From Listeria booriae (lineage in GTDB: Bacteria; Bacillota; Bacilli; Lactobacillales; Listeriaceae): a DNA stretch of 64,000 nucleotides. A program made the position numbers and the translations under genes. A model generated the notes under the pieces. The model made no database searches and had not been told where the DNA came from. It worked only from the letters and a program-made list of their open reading frames with translations. Position 1 is the first letter of the stretch. Every line of letters starts with the position of its first letter. The stretch spans positions 62,001 to 126,000 of the forward strand of contig NZ_JNFA01000029.1 in the NCBI RefSeq assembly GCF_000766865.1. The letters are read 5' to 3'. Shown here piece by piece: positions 7,916-17,856 of the stretch.

Positions 7916-8989
7916 ATGGAAAAAGAAACGTTAGAACTATTTAAAACATTAACGGAACTGCCAGGAACTTCTGGAAGCGAGCAGTTTGTGCGTGATTTTG
8001 TGAGACAAGAAATTACGCCGGTGTCAGATGAAGTTATTCAAGATGGATTGGGTGGTATTTTCGGTGTGCGTCATGGCGCAGAAGGTGGGCCGCGGATTTT
8101 GGTTGCTGGTCATTTGGATGAAGTTGGCTTTATGGTGACGCGCATTACGGATAACGGCATGATTGCTTTTCAAACGATCGGTGGTTGGAATCCGCAAGTG
8201 CTTCAGGCGCAACGTGTGCAAGTGATTACGGAGAATGGCCCGGTCATTGGTGTCGTTGCTTCTGTGCCGCCGCATTTGTTGACGGAAGCAGAACGTAGCA
8301 AGCCGACAGATCCGAAGAATTTACTCATCGATATCGGTGCGGACGACAAGAAGGACGCGCTGGCAATTGGTGTGAAACCTGGGCAACAAATCGTTCCTGT
8401 CACAGAATTCACGCCGCTAGCTAATCCGAAAAAAATTATGGCTAAAGCTTGGGATAACCGTTACGGTGTCGGGCTTGCGATTGAATTACTTAAAGCAGTA
8501 AAAGATGAGCAGTTACCGAACACGTTGTATGCAGGCGCCAATGTTCAAGAAGAAGTAGGGCTTCGTGGTGCGGGTGTGAGTGCGCATATGATTCAACCGG
8601 ATATTTTCTTTGCGCTAGATGCTAGTCCTGCAAACGATACGACGGGAGACAAGACGCAGTTCGGTCAAATTGGGAATGGCTTCCTGATGCGTATTTTCGA
8701 TCGGACGATGATTATGCATCGCGGTATGCGTGAATTCTTGCTAGATACAGCCGAATCTAATCAAATTCCGTATCAATATTTCACATCGCCAGGCGGAACG
8801 GATGCTGGAAAAGTGCACACATCTAATAGTGGGATTCCGAGTGCGGTCATTGGTGTGCCAGCGCGTTACATTCACTCATCCAACACGATTTTGCACGTAG
8901 ATGATTACGCGGCGGCCAAAGAAATGATTACAACTGTGATTCGCAACCTTGATAAAACAACGTACGAGACGATTCGCGATAATGCGTAA
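7916..8989 (+). CDS. M42-family metallo-aminopeptidase (YtoP/PepA-like)
   Basis: A 357-residue cytosolic dizinc aminopeptidase of the glutamyl-aminopeptidase/cellulase M group. Visible metal and catalytic elements: AGHLDEVG (about residue 64), WDNRYG (about 178), [10 protein letters not shown] (catalytic Glu pair, about 208), FALDAS (about 230) and the late histidine in RYIHSSN (about 317). Its likely role is trimming peptides for amino-acid recycling. Its 3' end overlaps the start of a small membrane-protein gene. A TGCTAAATGG context with GGACGGG upstream defines the start. Confidence 0.9.
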   Translation: MEKETLELFKTLTELPGTSGSEQFVRDFVRQEITPVSDEVIQDGLGGIFGVRHGAEGGPRILVAGHLDEVGFMVTRITDNGMIAFQTIGGWNPQVLQAQRVQVITENGPVIGVVASVPPHLLTEAERSKPTDPKNLLIDIGADDKKDALAIGVKPGQQIVPVTEFTPLANPKKIMAKAWDNRYGVGLAIELLKAVKDEQLPNTLYAGANVQEEVGLRGAGVSAHMIQPDIFFALDASPANDTTGDKTQFGQIGNGFLMRIFDRTMIMHRGMREFLLDTAESNQIPYQYFTSPGGTDAGKVHTSNSGIPSAVIGVPARYIHSSNTILHVDDYAAAKEMITTVIRNLDKTTYETIRDNA

Positions 8990-9200
8990 TTTATGGCGTT
9001 CCCCGGTAGTTTTGACGGGCAACATCATGGCGATTTCTGCATTGGTATTTTTGCTTGGCTATGTATTGCGAGTACCTTATTTCAAAAATGCAGAATTAGG
9101 CTGGATTATAACGACGTTCATTGGTGCTGCGATGGTTCTTGGTTTCGGTTACCTCTGGTCGTGGAAAGATAGTGTGAACACGAAGAAGCGCCTGAAATAG
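8982..9200 (+). CDS. 72-residue protein with two membrane helices
   Basis: Two hydrophobic segments (about residues 9-29 and 38-58) separated by a short loop ([11 protein letters not shown]), with a basic C-terminal tail. ATG 8982 lies inside the last codons of the M42 peptidase gene, suggesting translational coupling; no separate strong ribosome-binding site is seen. Not assigned to a family; function unknown. Confidence 0.6.
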   Translation: MRNLWRSPVVLTGNIMAISALVFLLGYVLRVPYFKNAELGWIITTFIGAAMVLGFGYLWSWKDSVNTKKRLK

Positions 9201-9221
9201 TCGGGCGCTTCTTTTTGAAAT

Positions 9222-9665
9222 TTATGCGAAAATATAATCAATCACTTGTGCGGCTTGTTCAATCGTGTCCACCGTCACATTTGCCTTCTCGGACAGTTCT
9301 TTGAGCGGGTGGTGTAGCGCTTCTGGGCGGATGATGATAGTTGGTTTGCCGAGCGCGATGGCTGTGGCTGCATCTGTCGCTGTATTCCACTGTTTGAATT
9401 TCTCGCCGAATAAGGCGATAACCAAGTCTGCTTTTTTCAAATGTAATTCTGTGCGTAAGTTATTGATTTTTGATGCTTGTAAGTCTTTGTAAATCGCATT
9501 TGGTTGTTCGCCAAGGACGTGCTCGCCAATCGCATCGGAAAGGTCGTGATTTTCCTGCGGTCCCCAAAAATGAAAAGTGATACCAGGTTTGGCTTGGATG
9601 CTTGCTCGCAGCTGGTCGCGCCAATCCGAATGAATTTCTCCGGCTAAATAAATATGATACTCCAT
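9222..9665 (-). CDS. ytoQ: YtoQ-family protein
   Basis: A 147-residue cytosolic protein recognised as YtoQ (MEYHIYLAGEIHSDWRDQL start, then HFWGPQENHDLSDAIGE and NNLRTELHLKKADLVIALFGEKFKQWNTATDA). The fold resembles nucleoside 2-deoxyribosyltransferase-like proteins, but no activity is established. The ATG at 9665 has AAGGAGG about 9 bp upstream on the minus strand; a longer in-frame start would place that site inside the gene. Confidence 0.85.
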   Translation of the reverse strand: MEYHIYLAGEIHSDWRDQLRASIQAKPGITFHFWGPQENHDLSDAIGEHVLGEQPNAIYKDLQASKINNLRTELHLKKADLVIALFGEKFKQWNTATDAATAIALGKPTIIIRPEALHHPLKELSEKANVTVDTIEQAAQVIDYIFA

Positions 9666-9796
9666 AAAAAAACGCCTCCTTGTCTGCAATGATAGAAGAA
9701 AATGACGGGAATGGCAACTTTTTTGAGCGTAATTCTTTACTAATTTTGGTGGGAGCTTTAGGATTGACTTAGGAACGAAGAAGGAGTCGAGAAATA

Positions 9797-10108
9797 ATGA
9801 AACATTTAGAGTCAGTGGAAGAATTTAATGAACTAAAAGATAATGGAAGAACGATTTTTATGTTTAGTGCGGACTGGTGTGGTGATTGTAAATTTATCGA
9901 GCCGGTGATGCCTGAAATTGAAGCGGCGCATGAAGATTTTACTTTTTCGCATGTGGATCGTGACCAATTTATTGATTTGTGCGCGGATTTAGCGATTTTT
10001 GGCATTCCGAGTTTCTTGGCATTTGAAGATGGTGAGGAAATCGGGCGTTTTGTAAGCAAGGATCGCAAAACGAAAGAGGAAATTAATGATTTTATCGATG
10101 CGTTATAA
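9797..10108 (+). CDS. ytpP: Thioredoxin-like protein YtpP
   Basis: A 103-residue thioredoxin-fold protein with the active-site sequence WCGDC (residues 27-31) and the cis-proline region FGIPSFL (about 74-80). The Gly-Asp pair between the cysteines differs from the Gly-Pro of classical thioredoxin and is typical of YtpP. B. subtilis YtpP has been linked to low-molecular-weight thiol/disulfide exchange. It starts the ytpP-ytpQ-ytpR run, gaps 21 and 5 bp. Confidence 0.9.
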   Translation: MKHLESVEEFNELKDNGRTIFMFSADWCGDCKFIEPVMPEIEAAHEDFTFSHVDRDQFIDLCADLAIFGIPSFLAFEDGEEIGRFVSKDRKTKEEINDFIDAL

Positions 10109-10129
10109 GGAAGAGGGGAGGGCTTTGCT

Positions 10130-10924
10130 TTGAAAATGACAACGATGAAGATGAAAGAACGGCTGGAAAAAGAGCTTGGACACCCGAATCGTGCATTTAG
10201 TTATGATCGTGAGAAGGATACGTTGAAAGTGACGGAAGCTGGCAATTCTATCACGCTATCTATTCCGCAAATTATTGCGAATTGGGAAGAAAATGGCGAT
10301 GTTGCGGTGGAGAAAATCGTGTATTATGTCGTGGAAGGTTTGAAGGCTTCGCAGCATACTTTGAATCTACGCGATAGTTTAGCGCAAGTTTATCCGGTCA
10401 TTCGGGCGACTTCGTTTCCGCGTGAGACGAAGGACGGTAAGGCGTTGTTGGTGGAAGAGCATACGGCTGAGACGGCGATTTTTTATGTAGTGGATATTGG
10501 GTCGTCATACCGATTTATTGAAGAAGATGCGCTACAGGACGGTTTGACGCTAGATGATGTCCGGCTGGCGGCTTTAGCTAATTTACGGCAACGAAAGACG
10601 CCAACGAAGAAGGATTCGGTAGCGGGGAATGATTTTTATTTTGTGCGAACGAATGATGGTTATGACGCGAGTCGAATTTTGAATGAGGCGTTTTTGCAGG
10701 AAATGCGAGCGCAGCTAGAAGGCGAAATGGTGCTTGCAGTGCCGCATCAGGATGTTTTGATTGTGGCGGATATTCGAAATAATACGGGCTATGATGTGTT
10801 GGCGCACATGACGATGCAGTTTTTTGCAGACGGGCTTGCACCAATTACCTCTTTACCGCTAGTGTATAATGATGGTAAACTAGAACCGATCTTTATTATG
10901 GCCAAAAACAGACCAAAGGAGTAG
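10130..10924 (+). CDS. ytpQ: UPF0354/DUF1444 protein YtpQ
   Basis: A 264-residue cytosolic protein of the DUF1444 family, recognised by its N-terminus, [18 protein letters not shown] and the [30 protein letters not shown] end. No catalytic motif is known. I place the start at TTG 10130 because GGGGAGGG sits 8 bp upstream; the ATG codons 3 and 6 codons later are alternatives. It is followed by ytpR after 5 bp. The gene is rich in GCG and TTG codons. Confidence 0.85.
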   Translation: MKMTTMKMKERLEKELGHPNRAFSYDREKDTLKVTEAGNSITLSIPQIIANWEENGDVAVEKIVYYVVEGLKASQHTLNLRDSLAQVYPVIRATSFPRETKDGKALLVEEHTAETAIFYVVDIGSSYRFIEEDALQDGLTLDDVRLAALANLRQRKTPTKKDSVAGNDFYFVRTNDGYDASRILNEAFLQEMRAQLEGEMVLAVPHQDVLIVADIRNNTGYDVLAHMTMQFFADGLAPITSLPLVYNDGKLEPIFIMAKNRPKE

Positions 10925-10929
10925 TTAAC

Positions 10930-11541
10930 GTGATTGTAAATGCATTTTATAACGAAAAAGGAGTAGGGGACACACTTTTAGTCCACCTAAATGATGTAGA
11001 AAAAACAAACAATGAATCAAAAGGCAATGTAACGCGTATTTTTGACGCAGAAACAGGCGAAACGGTAGCGATCAATATCTTCGAAGTTTCGAAAAAACGC
11101 CAATTCGATGCAAATGGTAAAGTGAATTTGACAGAAGAAGACGTAGCGTTCATTAATCAAGAATTAGCGGACAATGGCTTTGATTTCGTCGTGGAGGCAG
11201 ATCTTTCGCCAAAATTCGTCGTTGGATATGTTGCTTCGAAAGAAAAACATCCAAACGCAGATAAACTAAATGTATGTCAAGTGGATTTAGGCGATAAAAC
11301 CGTTCAAATCGTATGCGGCGCACCAAATGTAGAAGCGGGCCAAAAAGTCGTTGTCGCAAAAATCGGCGCGGTAATGCCAAGTGGTTTAATTATTAAGCCT
11401 TCTAACTTGCGCGGAGAAGACTCGTTCGGCATGATTTGTGCGGCACGTGAACTCGCGATTCCTGACGCGCCACAAGAAAAAGGCATCATGGTTTTAGATG
11501 ATGGCTATGAGACTGGTGCGGTATACCCAGTAACATTTTAA
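10930..11541 (+). CDS. ytpR: tRNA-binding-domain protein YtpR
   Basis: A 203-residue protein with a DUF4479 N-terminal half and a C-terminal EMAP/PheT-type tRNA-binding OB fold (VGYVASKEKHPNADKLNVCQVDLGDKTVQIVCGAPNV, about residues 95-140; GVMPSGLIIKPSNLRGEDSFGMICAARE). It resembles the N-terminal part of phenylalanyl-tRNA synthetase beta and may be a stand-alone trans-editing or tRNA-handling factor (inference). It starts at GTG 10930 with AAAGGAG 8 bp upstream. Confidence 0.9.
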   Translation: MIVNAFYNEKGVGDTLLVHLNDVEKTNNESKGNVTRIFDAETGETVAINIFEVSKKRQFDANGKVNLTEEDVAFINQELADNGFDFVVEADLSPKFVVGYVASKEKHPNADKLNVCQVDLGDKTVQIVCGAPNVEAGQKVVVAKIGAVMPSGLIIKPSNLRGEDSFGMICAARELAIPDAPQEKGIMVLDDGYETGAVYPVTF

Positions 11542-11549
11542 GAAGGAGG

Positions 11550-11578
11550 CATCTCTTGGTAATCGAGAGATGTCTTAT
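11550..11578 (+). terminator. Weak terminator after ytpR
   Basis: A 7-bp stem (CATCTCT with AGAGATG) with a 9-nt loop is followed by an interrupted T run (TCTTATTTTTC). Confidence 0.5.
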
Positions 11579-11780
11579 TTTTCTTGTTTTTAGTATACAA
11601 TTACGTTTGGAATTGTACTTATAGAGGCTGTTTTCGTCGTCATAAGTTTAAGTTATAGCAGTTGAAACACTGATATAAAGCGATTTGCAAGACTTTCATA
11701 GTTCTTGATAGCTTTATCTAAAATTCTCTGTTAGAATCATTAAAAGACACGGTCAAAAAATAATTTAGGTAGTGATATAA

Positions 11781-14102
11781 ATGGGATGGTTTAAAGATTT
11801 TTTCTTTGCCGATCGAGAAGAAGCATATGAGGAAGTACAAATAGCTAAGCCAAAAGAACAGGCACCAGCGCAAGTCCAGCCGATAAAAATAGTACCAGAA
11901 CCGCAACCAAAACAAGTTGCAGTAAGGCGCCCAAGTCAAGCGTCAACGAAACAAGTACGCGAAATCCATACAAAGATGGTATACCAATATCCAAAGGGCG
12001 AATTCCGTTTTCCGCTCATTCCAGATCAACCGAGACAAGCGCAGAATCAAGTAACTATACATAGTGAACCAAAAAGAATCGTATCGCCAAAAAATTCTGT
12101 GACACAACCAGTTATCGAGAAGAAACGTCCGTTCAAACCGACAGATGTTCCGTCACCAGTTTTTGCATTCCAGAAAAGACCGAGCCGTTTTGAATTCGAT
12201 GTCACAAAAGAACAAGAAGTGATGGAGCCAAGCCGTGATTTAGTAGGTGAGGCCATTGAGATTATTCAAGGCAATGTTTTGGTAGAAAGCGAACCTATTG
12301 TAGAGGAAGTCGCCCAACCAGAACCGGTAGTTGAGTTGGAAGAAGTAGTAGAAGAGCCAGAAAGCATGGAAGATGTGGCGGTAGTAGAAGAAGTAGTGGC
12401 AATCGAAGAACCACAAGTCGAAGAGATACCAGAAGAAATAGAGCCAGAGCAGACGCCCGCTCCCGAACGAATCACATTGATTCACGAAACACCGGAAGCA
12501 GAAGAATCACCTCGCGAAAGAAGTGCACCACCAAAGACGAGAATCCCATTCAACGTCATGATGGTAAATCAAGACAAAAAGCAACAAGCCAAGCCTGAAA
12601 CTGTAAAACAAGAAGAAGTCGCAACAGAAAAACCAGCCACCATTGCACCCGTTTTCCAAAGCAACAAAACCGCAGACGAGTCCACTAATGGCTATTATTT
12701 CCCATCACTAAATTTACTCAAGCCGCCCGTTTTTGAAAATGAAGACGCTGAATGGCTAGAGTTCCAAGAAGAACTTTTAAACGAAACACTTACGAACTTC
12801 AATGTATCCGCAAAAGTGGTCAATGTTACGCAAGGCCCCGCTGTTACCAGATTCGAAGTACAACCAGAAAAAGGCGTCAAGGTCAGCAAAATCACTAATT
12901 TAACCGATGATATCAAGCTAAACTTAGCCGCAAAAGATATCCGTATTGAAGCGCCAATTCCAGGGAAAAGCACTATCGGCATCGAGATTCCAAACGAAAC
13001 GAGTCGTCCAGTCATGCTTTCCGAAATTATGAACAGTCAAGCTTTTCAGTCCAGTAAATCACCGTTAACGGCAGCGCTTGGCCTTGATATTTCAGGCGTT
13101 CCAATCGTAACAGACCTCCAGACGATGCCTCACGGTTTAATTGCCGGGGCAACAGGTTCTGGTAAGAGTGTCTGCATCAATTCCTTGCTGATTAGTTTGC
13201 TATACAAAGCGACGCCGGACGAATTGAAATTACTACTTATCGATCCAAAAATGGTAGAATTAGCGCCGTATAATCGTATCCCACATCTTGTAAGCCCAGT
13301 TATCACCGATGCAAAAGCAGCAACAGCCGCGTTGAAATGGGCCGTCGACGAAATGGAACGCAGATACCAGCTATTTTCTCATGCGGGTGTTCGAAATATG
13401 GAGAAATTCAATGAATATTCTTCGCATCCTGAACATTCCGGTGAAAAACTGCCGTACATTTTAATTATCATTGACGAGTTAGCCGACTTAATGATGGTCG
13501 CGCCAAACGACGTAGAAGAAGCGATTAGCCGAATTGCGCAAAAAGCCCGGGCTTGTGGTATTCATATGATTGTAGCGACGCAGAGGCCGTCTGTGGACGT
13601 TATAACCGGTTTGATTAAGGCGAACATCCCGACGCGCGTTTCTTTCTCTGTGTCCTCGCAAATCGACTCTAGAACGATTATCGATACGGCAGGTGCCGAG
13701 AAACTACTTGGAAAAGGGGACATGCTCTTCTTACCGAGCGGTTCTTCCAAACCAGTCCGCCTGCAAGGAACGTATGTCGGTGACCAAGAGATTGACGCTG
13801 TTATCGCTCACGTTAGAAACCAAGCAGAGCCGAATTATCTTTTCAAACAAGAAGAACTGCTGGAACGTGAAATTGCTAAGGAAGACAAAGATGACCTTTT
13901 TGACGAGGCGTGTGATTTTGTTCTATCGCAAAATGGCGCGTCGACGTCACTTTTACAACGACATTTCCGCATTGGCTATAATCGTGCCGCCAGATTAATG
14001 GAGTCGCTAGAGCAACATAATATCGTCTCAGAAACGAATGGCTCGAGACCACGAGATGTCATTATTACGCGTGAGCAGCTAGAAAAGATACGTGATATAT
14101 AA
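11781..14102 (+). CDS. sftA: FtsK/SpoIIIE-family soluble DNA translocase (SftA/YtpT)
   Basis: A 773-residue septum-associated DNA pump that clears chromosome ends from the closing division septum. It has no N-terminal membrane helices, only an amphipathic start, a long Pro/Gln/Glu-rich linker (about residues 20-290, very acidic at 165-235), then the RecA-like motor: Walker A GATGSGKS (about 457) and Walker B IIIDELADLM (about 560), and a C-terminal winged-helix gamma domain (about 705-773) that reads oriented DNA motifs. This is the SftA layout rather than SpoIIIE. It sits upstream of murC as in related genomes. Confidence 0.9.
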   Translation: MGWFKDFFFADREEAYEEVQIAKPKEQAPAQVQPIKIVPEPQPKQVAVRRPSQASTKQVREIHTKMVYQYPKGEFRFPLIPDQPRQAQNQVTIHSEPKRIVSPKNSVTQPVIEKKRPFKPTDVPSPVFAFQKRPSRFEFDVTKEQEVMEPSRDLVGEAIEIIQGNVLVESEPIVEEVAQPEPVVELEEVVEEPESMEDVAVVEEVVAIEEPQVEEIPEEIEPEQTPAPERITLIHETPEAEESPRERSAPPKTRIPFNVMMVNQDKKQQAKPETVKQEEVATEKPATIAPVFQSNKTADESTNGYYFPSLNLLKPPVFENEDAEWLEFQEELLNETLTNFNVSAKVVNVTQGPAVTRFEVQPEKGVKVSKITNLTDDIKLNLAAKDIRIEAPIPGKSTIGIEIPNETSRPVMLSEIMNSQAFQSSKSPLTAALGLDISGVPIVTDLQTMPHGLIAGATGSGKSVCINSLLISLLYKATPDELKLLLIDPKMVELAPYNRIPHLVSPVITDAKAATAALKWAVDEMERRYQLFSHAGVRNMEKFNEYSSHPEHSGEKLPYILIIIDELADLMMVAPNDVEEAISRIAQKARACGIHMIVATQRPSVDVITGLIKANIPTRVSFSVSSQIDSRTIIDTAGAEKLLGKGDMLFLPSGSSKPVRLQGTYVGDQEIDAVIAHVRNQAEPNYLFKQEELLEREIAKEDKDDLFDEACDFVLSQNGASTSLLQRHFRIGYNRAARLMESLEQHNIVSETNGSRPRDVIITREQLEKIRDI

Positions 14103-14395
14103 TACACCCGTAGTTCCATTAGCGTACACAACGGCGCAAAAACATACGCAAAACCTTGAAAAACTAAGTCCTTAGATATAAATTTCCTATTGGCGATTTC
14201 TAAATAGCTCATAAAGTGGTATAATATCTTAGTGAGTTTTTACAACGAAGAATGAGAGTACAACAAACACATGGTTCAAAATTTAAGAAGATGTCTAGAA
14301 ATAATAAAAATAATGAAAATGCTCGTTCCAAGAATTAGCAACACACTATTTTTTAGGCTACCTCTTCAAAGATTAAAATTCTGGGGGTTCAATTA

Positions 14396-15727
14396 ATGAC
14401 GACGTATCATTTTGTTGGGATTAAAGGAGCAGGCATGAGTGCACTGGCTCAAATTATGTTCGATAAAGGCTTTTGTGTGCAAGGTAGTGATGTTGAGAAA
14501 TATTTCTTCACACAAAAAGCACTGGAAGATGACGGGATTACGATTCTACCTTTTTCTGAGGACAATATTAAAGAAGGTCTAACTGTTATTGCAGGGAATG
14601 CATTCAAAGACGACCATCCTGAAATTAAGAAAGCGATGGATATGGATTTACCAGTCATCCGCTATCACAAGTTTTTAGGTCAATTGATTGAAGGCTATAC
14701 AAGTGTTGCTATTACTGGTTCGCATGGTAAGACATCGACTACTGGTTTACTTTCTCATGTGCTAGAAGAGTTGCGCCCGACATCTTTCTTAATCGGCGAC
14801 GGAACTGGGAAAGGAAACCCCAACGCGGAGTATTTCGCTTTGGAAGCTTGTGAGTATCAACGCCATTTCCTTGCTTATTCACCAACATATGCCATCATGA
14901 CAAATATTGATTGGGATCATCCGGATTACTTTAAGAGTGAGGATGACGTATTTAGTGCGTTTGAATCTTTCGGTAAACAAGTGAAGAAAGCCGTGTTTGC
15001 CTTAGGTGACGATCGACAATTGCGCCGTTTAGAGCTAGAAGTTCCTGTGATTTATTTCGGTTTTGACGAGGGCAACGAATTCCAAGCTAAGAATATCGTG
15101 AAAGAAACGACTGGTTCGACGTTTGATGTGTATCATAAAGGCGAGTTCCACGGTACTTTCATTATTCCAACATACGGTGACCATAATGTATTGAACGCGC
15201 TAAGTGTCATCGCATTGTGCCACTATGAAAGCATTCCAACTGCTGACGTTGCAAAAGAATTACGCACATTTGAAGGCGTTAAGCGCCGTTTCAGCATTAC
15301 GGAGAAAAAAGACCAAGTGCTAGTAGACGATTACGCGCACCATCCATCAGAGATTCGCGCGACAATCAACGCAGCACGTCAAAAATACCCGAATCGCCAA
15401 GTTGTAGCAGTATTCCAACCGCATACATTTACGCGTACACAAGCCTTTTTACAAGGTTTTGCGGATAGTTTAAATTTAGCGGACGAAGTATATTTATGCG
15501 ATATTTTCGGATCAGCCCGTGAAAACCGTGGCACGCTTACTATTCAAGACTTAGCAGCCAAAACAAAAGGCCAACACGTGATTCAAGAACAGCACACTGA
15601 AGCGCTACTCGACTACAAAGACGCTGTCATCCTATTCATGGGCGCAGGCGACGTACAAAAATTCCAAGCTGCATACGAAAATATTCTTGATATGGACGTA
15701 ATTGAAGAAAAGCGAGCAGTAAATTAA
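14396..15727 (+). CDS. murC: UDP-N-acetylmuramate--L-alanine ligase
   Basis: Cytosolic Mur ligase adding L-Ala to UDP-MurNAc with ATP. The N-terminal Rossmann segment has [11 protein letters not shown] (about residues 8-18), the ATP loop is [11 protein letters not shown] (about 107-117), the central domain has [12 protein letters not shown] and the C-terminal domain has [15 protein letters not shown]. At 443 residues it is full length. GGGGG lies before the ATG. The 293-bp gap upstream contains no gene I can support. Confidence 0.95.
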   Translation: MTTYHFVGIKGAGMSALAQIMFDKGFCVQGSDVEKYFFTQKALEDDGITILPFSEDNIKEGLTVIAGNAFKDDHPEIKKAMDMDLPVIRYHKFLGQLIEGYTSVAITGSHGKTSTTGLLSHVLEELRPTSFLIGDGTGKGNPNAEYFALEACEYQRHFLAYSPTYAIMTNIDWDHPDYFKSEDDVFSAFESFGKQVKKAVFALGDDRQLRRLELEVPVIYFGFDEGNEFQAKNIVKETTGSTFDVYHKGEFHGTFIIPTYGDHNVLNALSVIALCHYESIPTADVAKELRTFEGVKRRFSITEKKDQVLVDDYAHHPSEIRATINAARQKYPNRQVVAVFQPHTFTRTQAFLQGFADSLNLADEVYLCDIFGSARENRGTLTIQDLAAKTKGQHVIQEQHTEALLDYKDAVILFMGAGDVQKFQAAYENILDMDVIEEKRAVN

Positions 15728-15736
15728 ATAAACCAA

Positions 15737-15765
15737 AATAACTACCAGCCGGTAGTTATTTTTTT
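15737..15765 (+). terminator. Terminator of murC
   Basis: A perfect 10-bp stem (AATAACTACC with GGTAGTTATT), 4-nt loop and T run. Confidence 0.9.
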
Positions 15766-15772
15766 GCGATGT

Positions 15773-15989
15773 TGGGACAAAACTCAAGATAAAGCAAAGC
15801 CGCCGAGCCATTTACTTTGGGTAAGACGAAAAATTTTGCTTTACACAAATCGAGCGAAAGCGTTTGCATTCAAGGAGTTTGGTGGAAGCCGGAAGCGGAG
15901 CATACTTGTGTATGTGAGAACCGGAAGTCTGCCAAACTCCTTGAATGCGAGCGCTTGTCGCCGATTTATTTAGGGTATGCCCCAGACTC
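15773..15989 (+). repeat. Dispersed palindromic element, copy A
   Basis: About 217 bp. One of three related copies (others at 34354-34616 and, inverted, 39805-40026). Ends are TGGGACAAAAC on the left and GCCCCAGACTC on the right, imperfect terminal inverted repeats. The middle is a long hairpin: AAATCG...GCATTCAAGGAGTTTGG pairs with CCAAACTCCTTGAATGC...CGATTT, with an apical arm GCATACTTGTGTATGTG. It lies between the convergent murC and M29 aminopeptidase genes. Short reading frames inside it are not genes. Nothing else is seen in this 313-bp gap apart from the two terminators. Confidence 0.85.
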
Positions 15990-15996
15990 TTTGTGC

Positions 15997-16028
15997 AAAA
16001 AAACCAGCAAGCTGACGCCAACTGGTTT
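15997..16028 (-). terminator. Terminator of the M29 aminopeptidase gene
   Basis: On the minus strand, GAAACCAGTTGGCGTCAGC can fold back on GCTGGTTT, followed by a T run (15997-16003 read as A on the plus strand). Confidence 0.65.
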
Positions 16029-16040
16029 CTCAATGCATTA

Positions 16041-17153
16041 TTAAGCTAGATTTTCAGGGTTTAATTTCTCAAGTTCAGGCAGTACAAAGCGGCCGTCTTT
16101 GCGAATTAATACGTCATCAAAGTAAATTTCGCCGCCACCGTATTCAGGGCGTTGAATATTTACTAGATCCCAGTGAATCGCGGAATGGTTGCCGTTCGGC
16201 GCTTCGTCATAACTTTGACCAGGCGTGAAGTGGAAACTTCCTTCGATTTTTTCATCAAAAAGAATGTCTTGCATTGGTTCGTGAATGAACGGGTTTACCC
16301 CAATCGCAAATTCGCCAATGTAACGCGCACCTTCGTCTGTATCCAAAATTTTGTTAATGCGTTCTGTATCATTCGCTGTTGCCTTCACAATTTTACCATT
16401 TTCGAACGTAAACGACACATTTTCAAAAACAAAACCTTGGTAAGGTGATGGTGTGTTGTATGTGATTGTTCCGTTTACAGAGTCGCGTACTGGCGCTGTA
16501 TACACTTCACCATCAGGAATATTTGCTTCACCGGCACATTTAATTGCAGGAATATCTTTAATCGAAAATTGCAAGTCTGTGCCAGGTCCAACGAGGCGAA
16601 CGCGATCTGTTTGGTTCATCAAGTTCACTAAGTCTTCCATTGCCTCAGCCATTTTGCTGTAGTCCAGGTTACATACTTGGAAATAGAAGTCTTCAAAACC
16701 TACCGTACTCATTTTCGAAAGTTGCGCCATAGAAGCGCTTGGGTAGCGTAAGACAACCCATTTTGTTTGCTTCACGCGGATGTCTGTATGCATTTTACCA
16801 ACAGATTCGCCGTTTATTTTCATTTTGTCAGCTGGAACATCGGAAAGTTCGTTGATGTTATCGCCAGCGCGAAGGCCGATGTAAGCATCCATTTCCTTCA
16901 TGACGTTGCCTTCAAATTCCGCGATTTTCGCATATTGTTCGGCGCTAGCGCCAAGCAACATTTCACGGTCTACTTGAGGTTCTTTCAAAGATACGAACGG
17001 GAATCCGCCTGCTTTATAAGCTTCAGCAACAAGAGAAGTTACTAATTCTTTTTGTAAGCCAAAGTTTTCAATAAGTACTTTTTCGCCTGGTTGTAGTTTT
17101 ACAGAGTAGTTGATTAAGTTATAGGCTAGTTTTTCAATACGTGGGTCTTTCAA
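16041..17153 (-). CDS. M29-family aminopeptidase (AmpS/PepS-like)
   Basis: A 370-residue leucyl aminopeptidase of the thermophilic-aminopeptidase family, dimeric, two metal ions. LINYSVKLQPGEKVLIENFG near the N-terminus, then EANIPDGEVYTAPV, ARYIGEFAIGVNPFI and GNHSAIHWDLVNIQR carry the conserved Glu, His and Asp ligands. The start is placed at TTG 17153, where GGAGTG lies 7 bp upstream; a longer reading with an N-terminal basic extension has no ribosome-binding site and is less likely. Probably releases N-terminal residues from peptides in the cytosol. Confidence 0.9.
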   Translation of the reverse strand: MKDPRIEKLAYNLINYSVKLQPGEKVLIENFGLQKELVTSLVAEAYKAGGFPFVSLKEPQVDREMLLGASAEQYAKIAEFEGNVMKEMDAYIGLRAGDNINELSDVPADKMKINGESVGKMHTDIRVKQTKWVVLRYPSASMAQLSKMSTVGFEDFYFQVCNLDYSKMAEAMEDLVNLMNQTDRVRLVGPGTDLQFSIKDIPAIKCAGEANIPDGEVYTAPVRDSVNGTITYNTPSPYQGFVFENVSFTFENGKIVKATANDTERINKILDTDEGARYIGEFAIGVNPFIHEPMQDILFDEKIEGSFHFTPGQSYDEAPNGNHSAIHWDLVNIQRPEYGGGEIYFDDVLIRKDGRFVLPELEKLNPENLA

Positions 17154-17372
17154 GAAAATCACTCCATTTCGTTTTATCCGCTTGATTCGCGGCACCTATC
17201 TATTTTACTCCAAATTAGCGAAATATGCTTCCGAAAAGAGTTCCGATTGTTTTTTGCTTTCCTTTTTCGGCTAATATTGCTAAAATGAAGACAGCCCGTA
17301 CTTTGTTAAATGGTCGTTTTACATAGACGCATTGGGGGTAAAGTGCTAGATATATGTGGAGGTGTAAAGAAG

Positions 17373-17831
17373 GTGGAAATAATTTTGTATATTGCGGCTC
17401 TAATCGCTGCAATCGCGTTACTTGTCATTGCGGTTTACCTTGGTATGACACTTCGGTCGACTTCTAAAACAATGGATGAAGTAGCCAAATCGCTAGAAGA
17501 AATGACGGGTGAGGTCAAAGGAATCACTGACCAAGCCGAGAAATTAATGGGCAAGACGAATGATCTTCTCGAAGATATTAACGGGAAGGTGGCTAAAGTA
17601 GATCCAGTATTCGATGCGGTAGGGGATATCGGCGTATCATTACTAGGACTTAGCCAATCGGTTCGCGAATTAGCAACACTTGCGACCAATAAAGTAACAG
17701 CCAATGAACAAAAGATTGTCCAAGCTGTATCATTCAGCAATTCTATTTTGTCGTTCCGCGATAAGATGAAAGCGAATAAAGCAGCGAAACAAGCTGCTGC
17801 AGAAGCACAAGAAGAAGCAGCGCAATTATAA
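17373..17831 (+). CDS. ytxG: DUF948 membrane protein YtxG
   Basis: A 152-residue protein with one N-terminal membrane helix (residues 3-24) and a long predicted coiled-coil (about 28-95), the DUF948 pattern. GTG 17373 is chosen because GGAGGTG sits 8 bp upstream. It is followed by ytxH, and then by the DAHP synthase and ccpA genes, the order found in B. subtilis, where ytxGHJ belongs to the general stress regulon. Molecular function is unknown. Confidence 0.85.
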   Translation: MEIILYIAALIAAIALLVIAVYLGMTLRSTSKTMDEVAKSLEEMTGEVKGITDQAEKLMGKTNDLLEDINGKVAKVDPVFDAVGDIGVSLLGLSQSVRELATLATNKVTANEQKIVQAVSFSNSILSFRDKMKANKAAKQAAAEAQEEAAQL

Positions 17832-17856
17832 AAAAACGAATGTGGAGGGAATATAT

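Noticed and set aside
11556-11624. TTG-started 22-codon frame with AAGGAGG upstream after ytpR
   Set aside because: The Shine-Dalgarno-like AAGGAGG overlaps the end of ytpR and the frame coincides with the terminator hairpin; too short and hydrophobic to support without evidence.
15764-16044. Several short open frames on both strands around 15.8-16.0 kb
   Set aside because: They lie inside palindromic element copy A; similar peptides are read from copies B and C because the DNA is repeated, and none has a ribosome-binding site.
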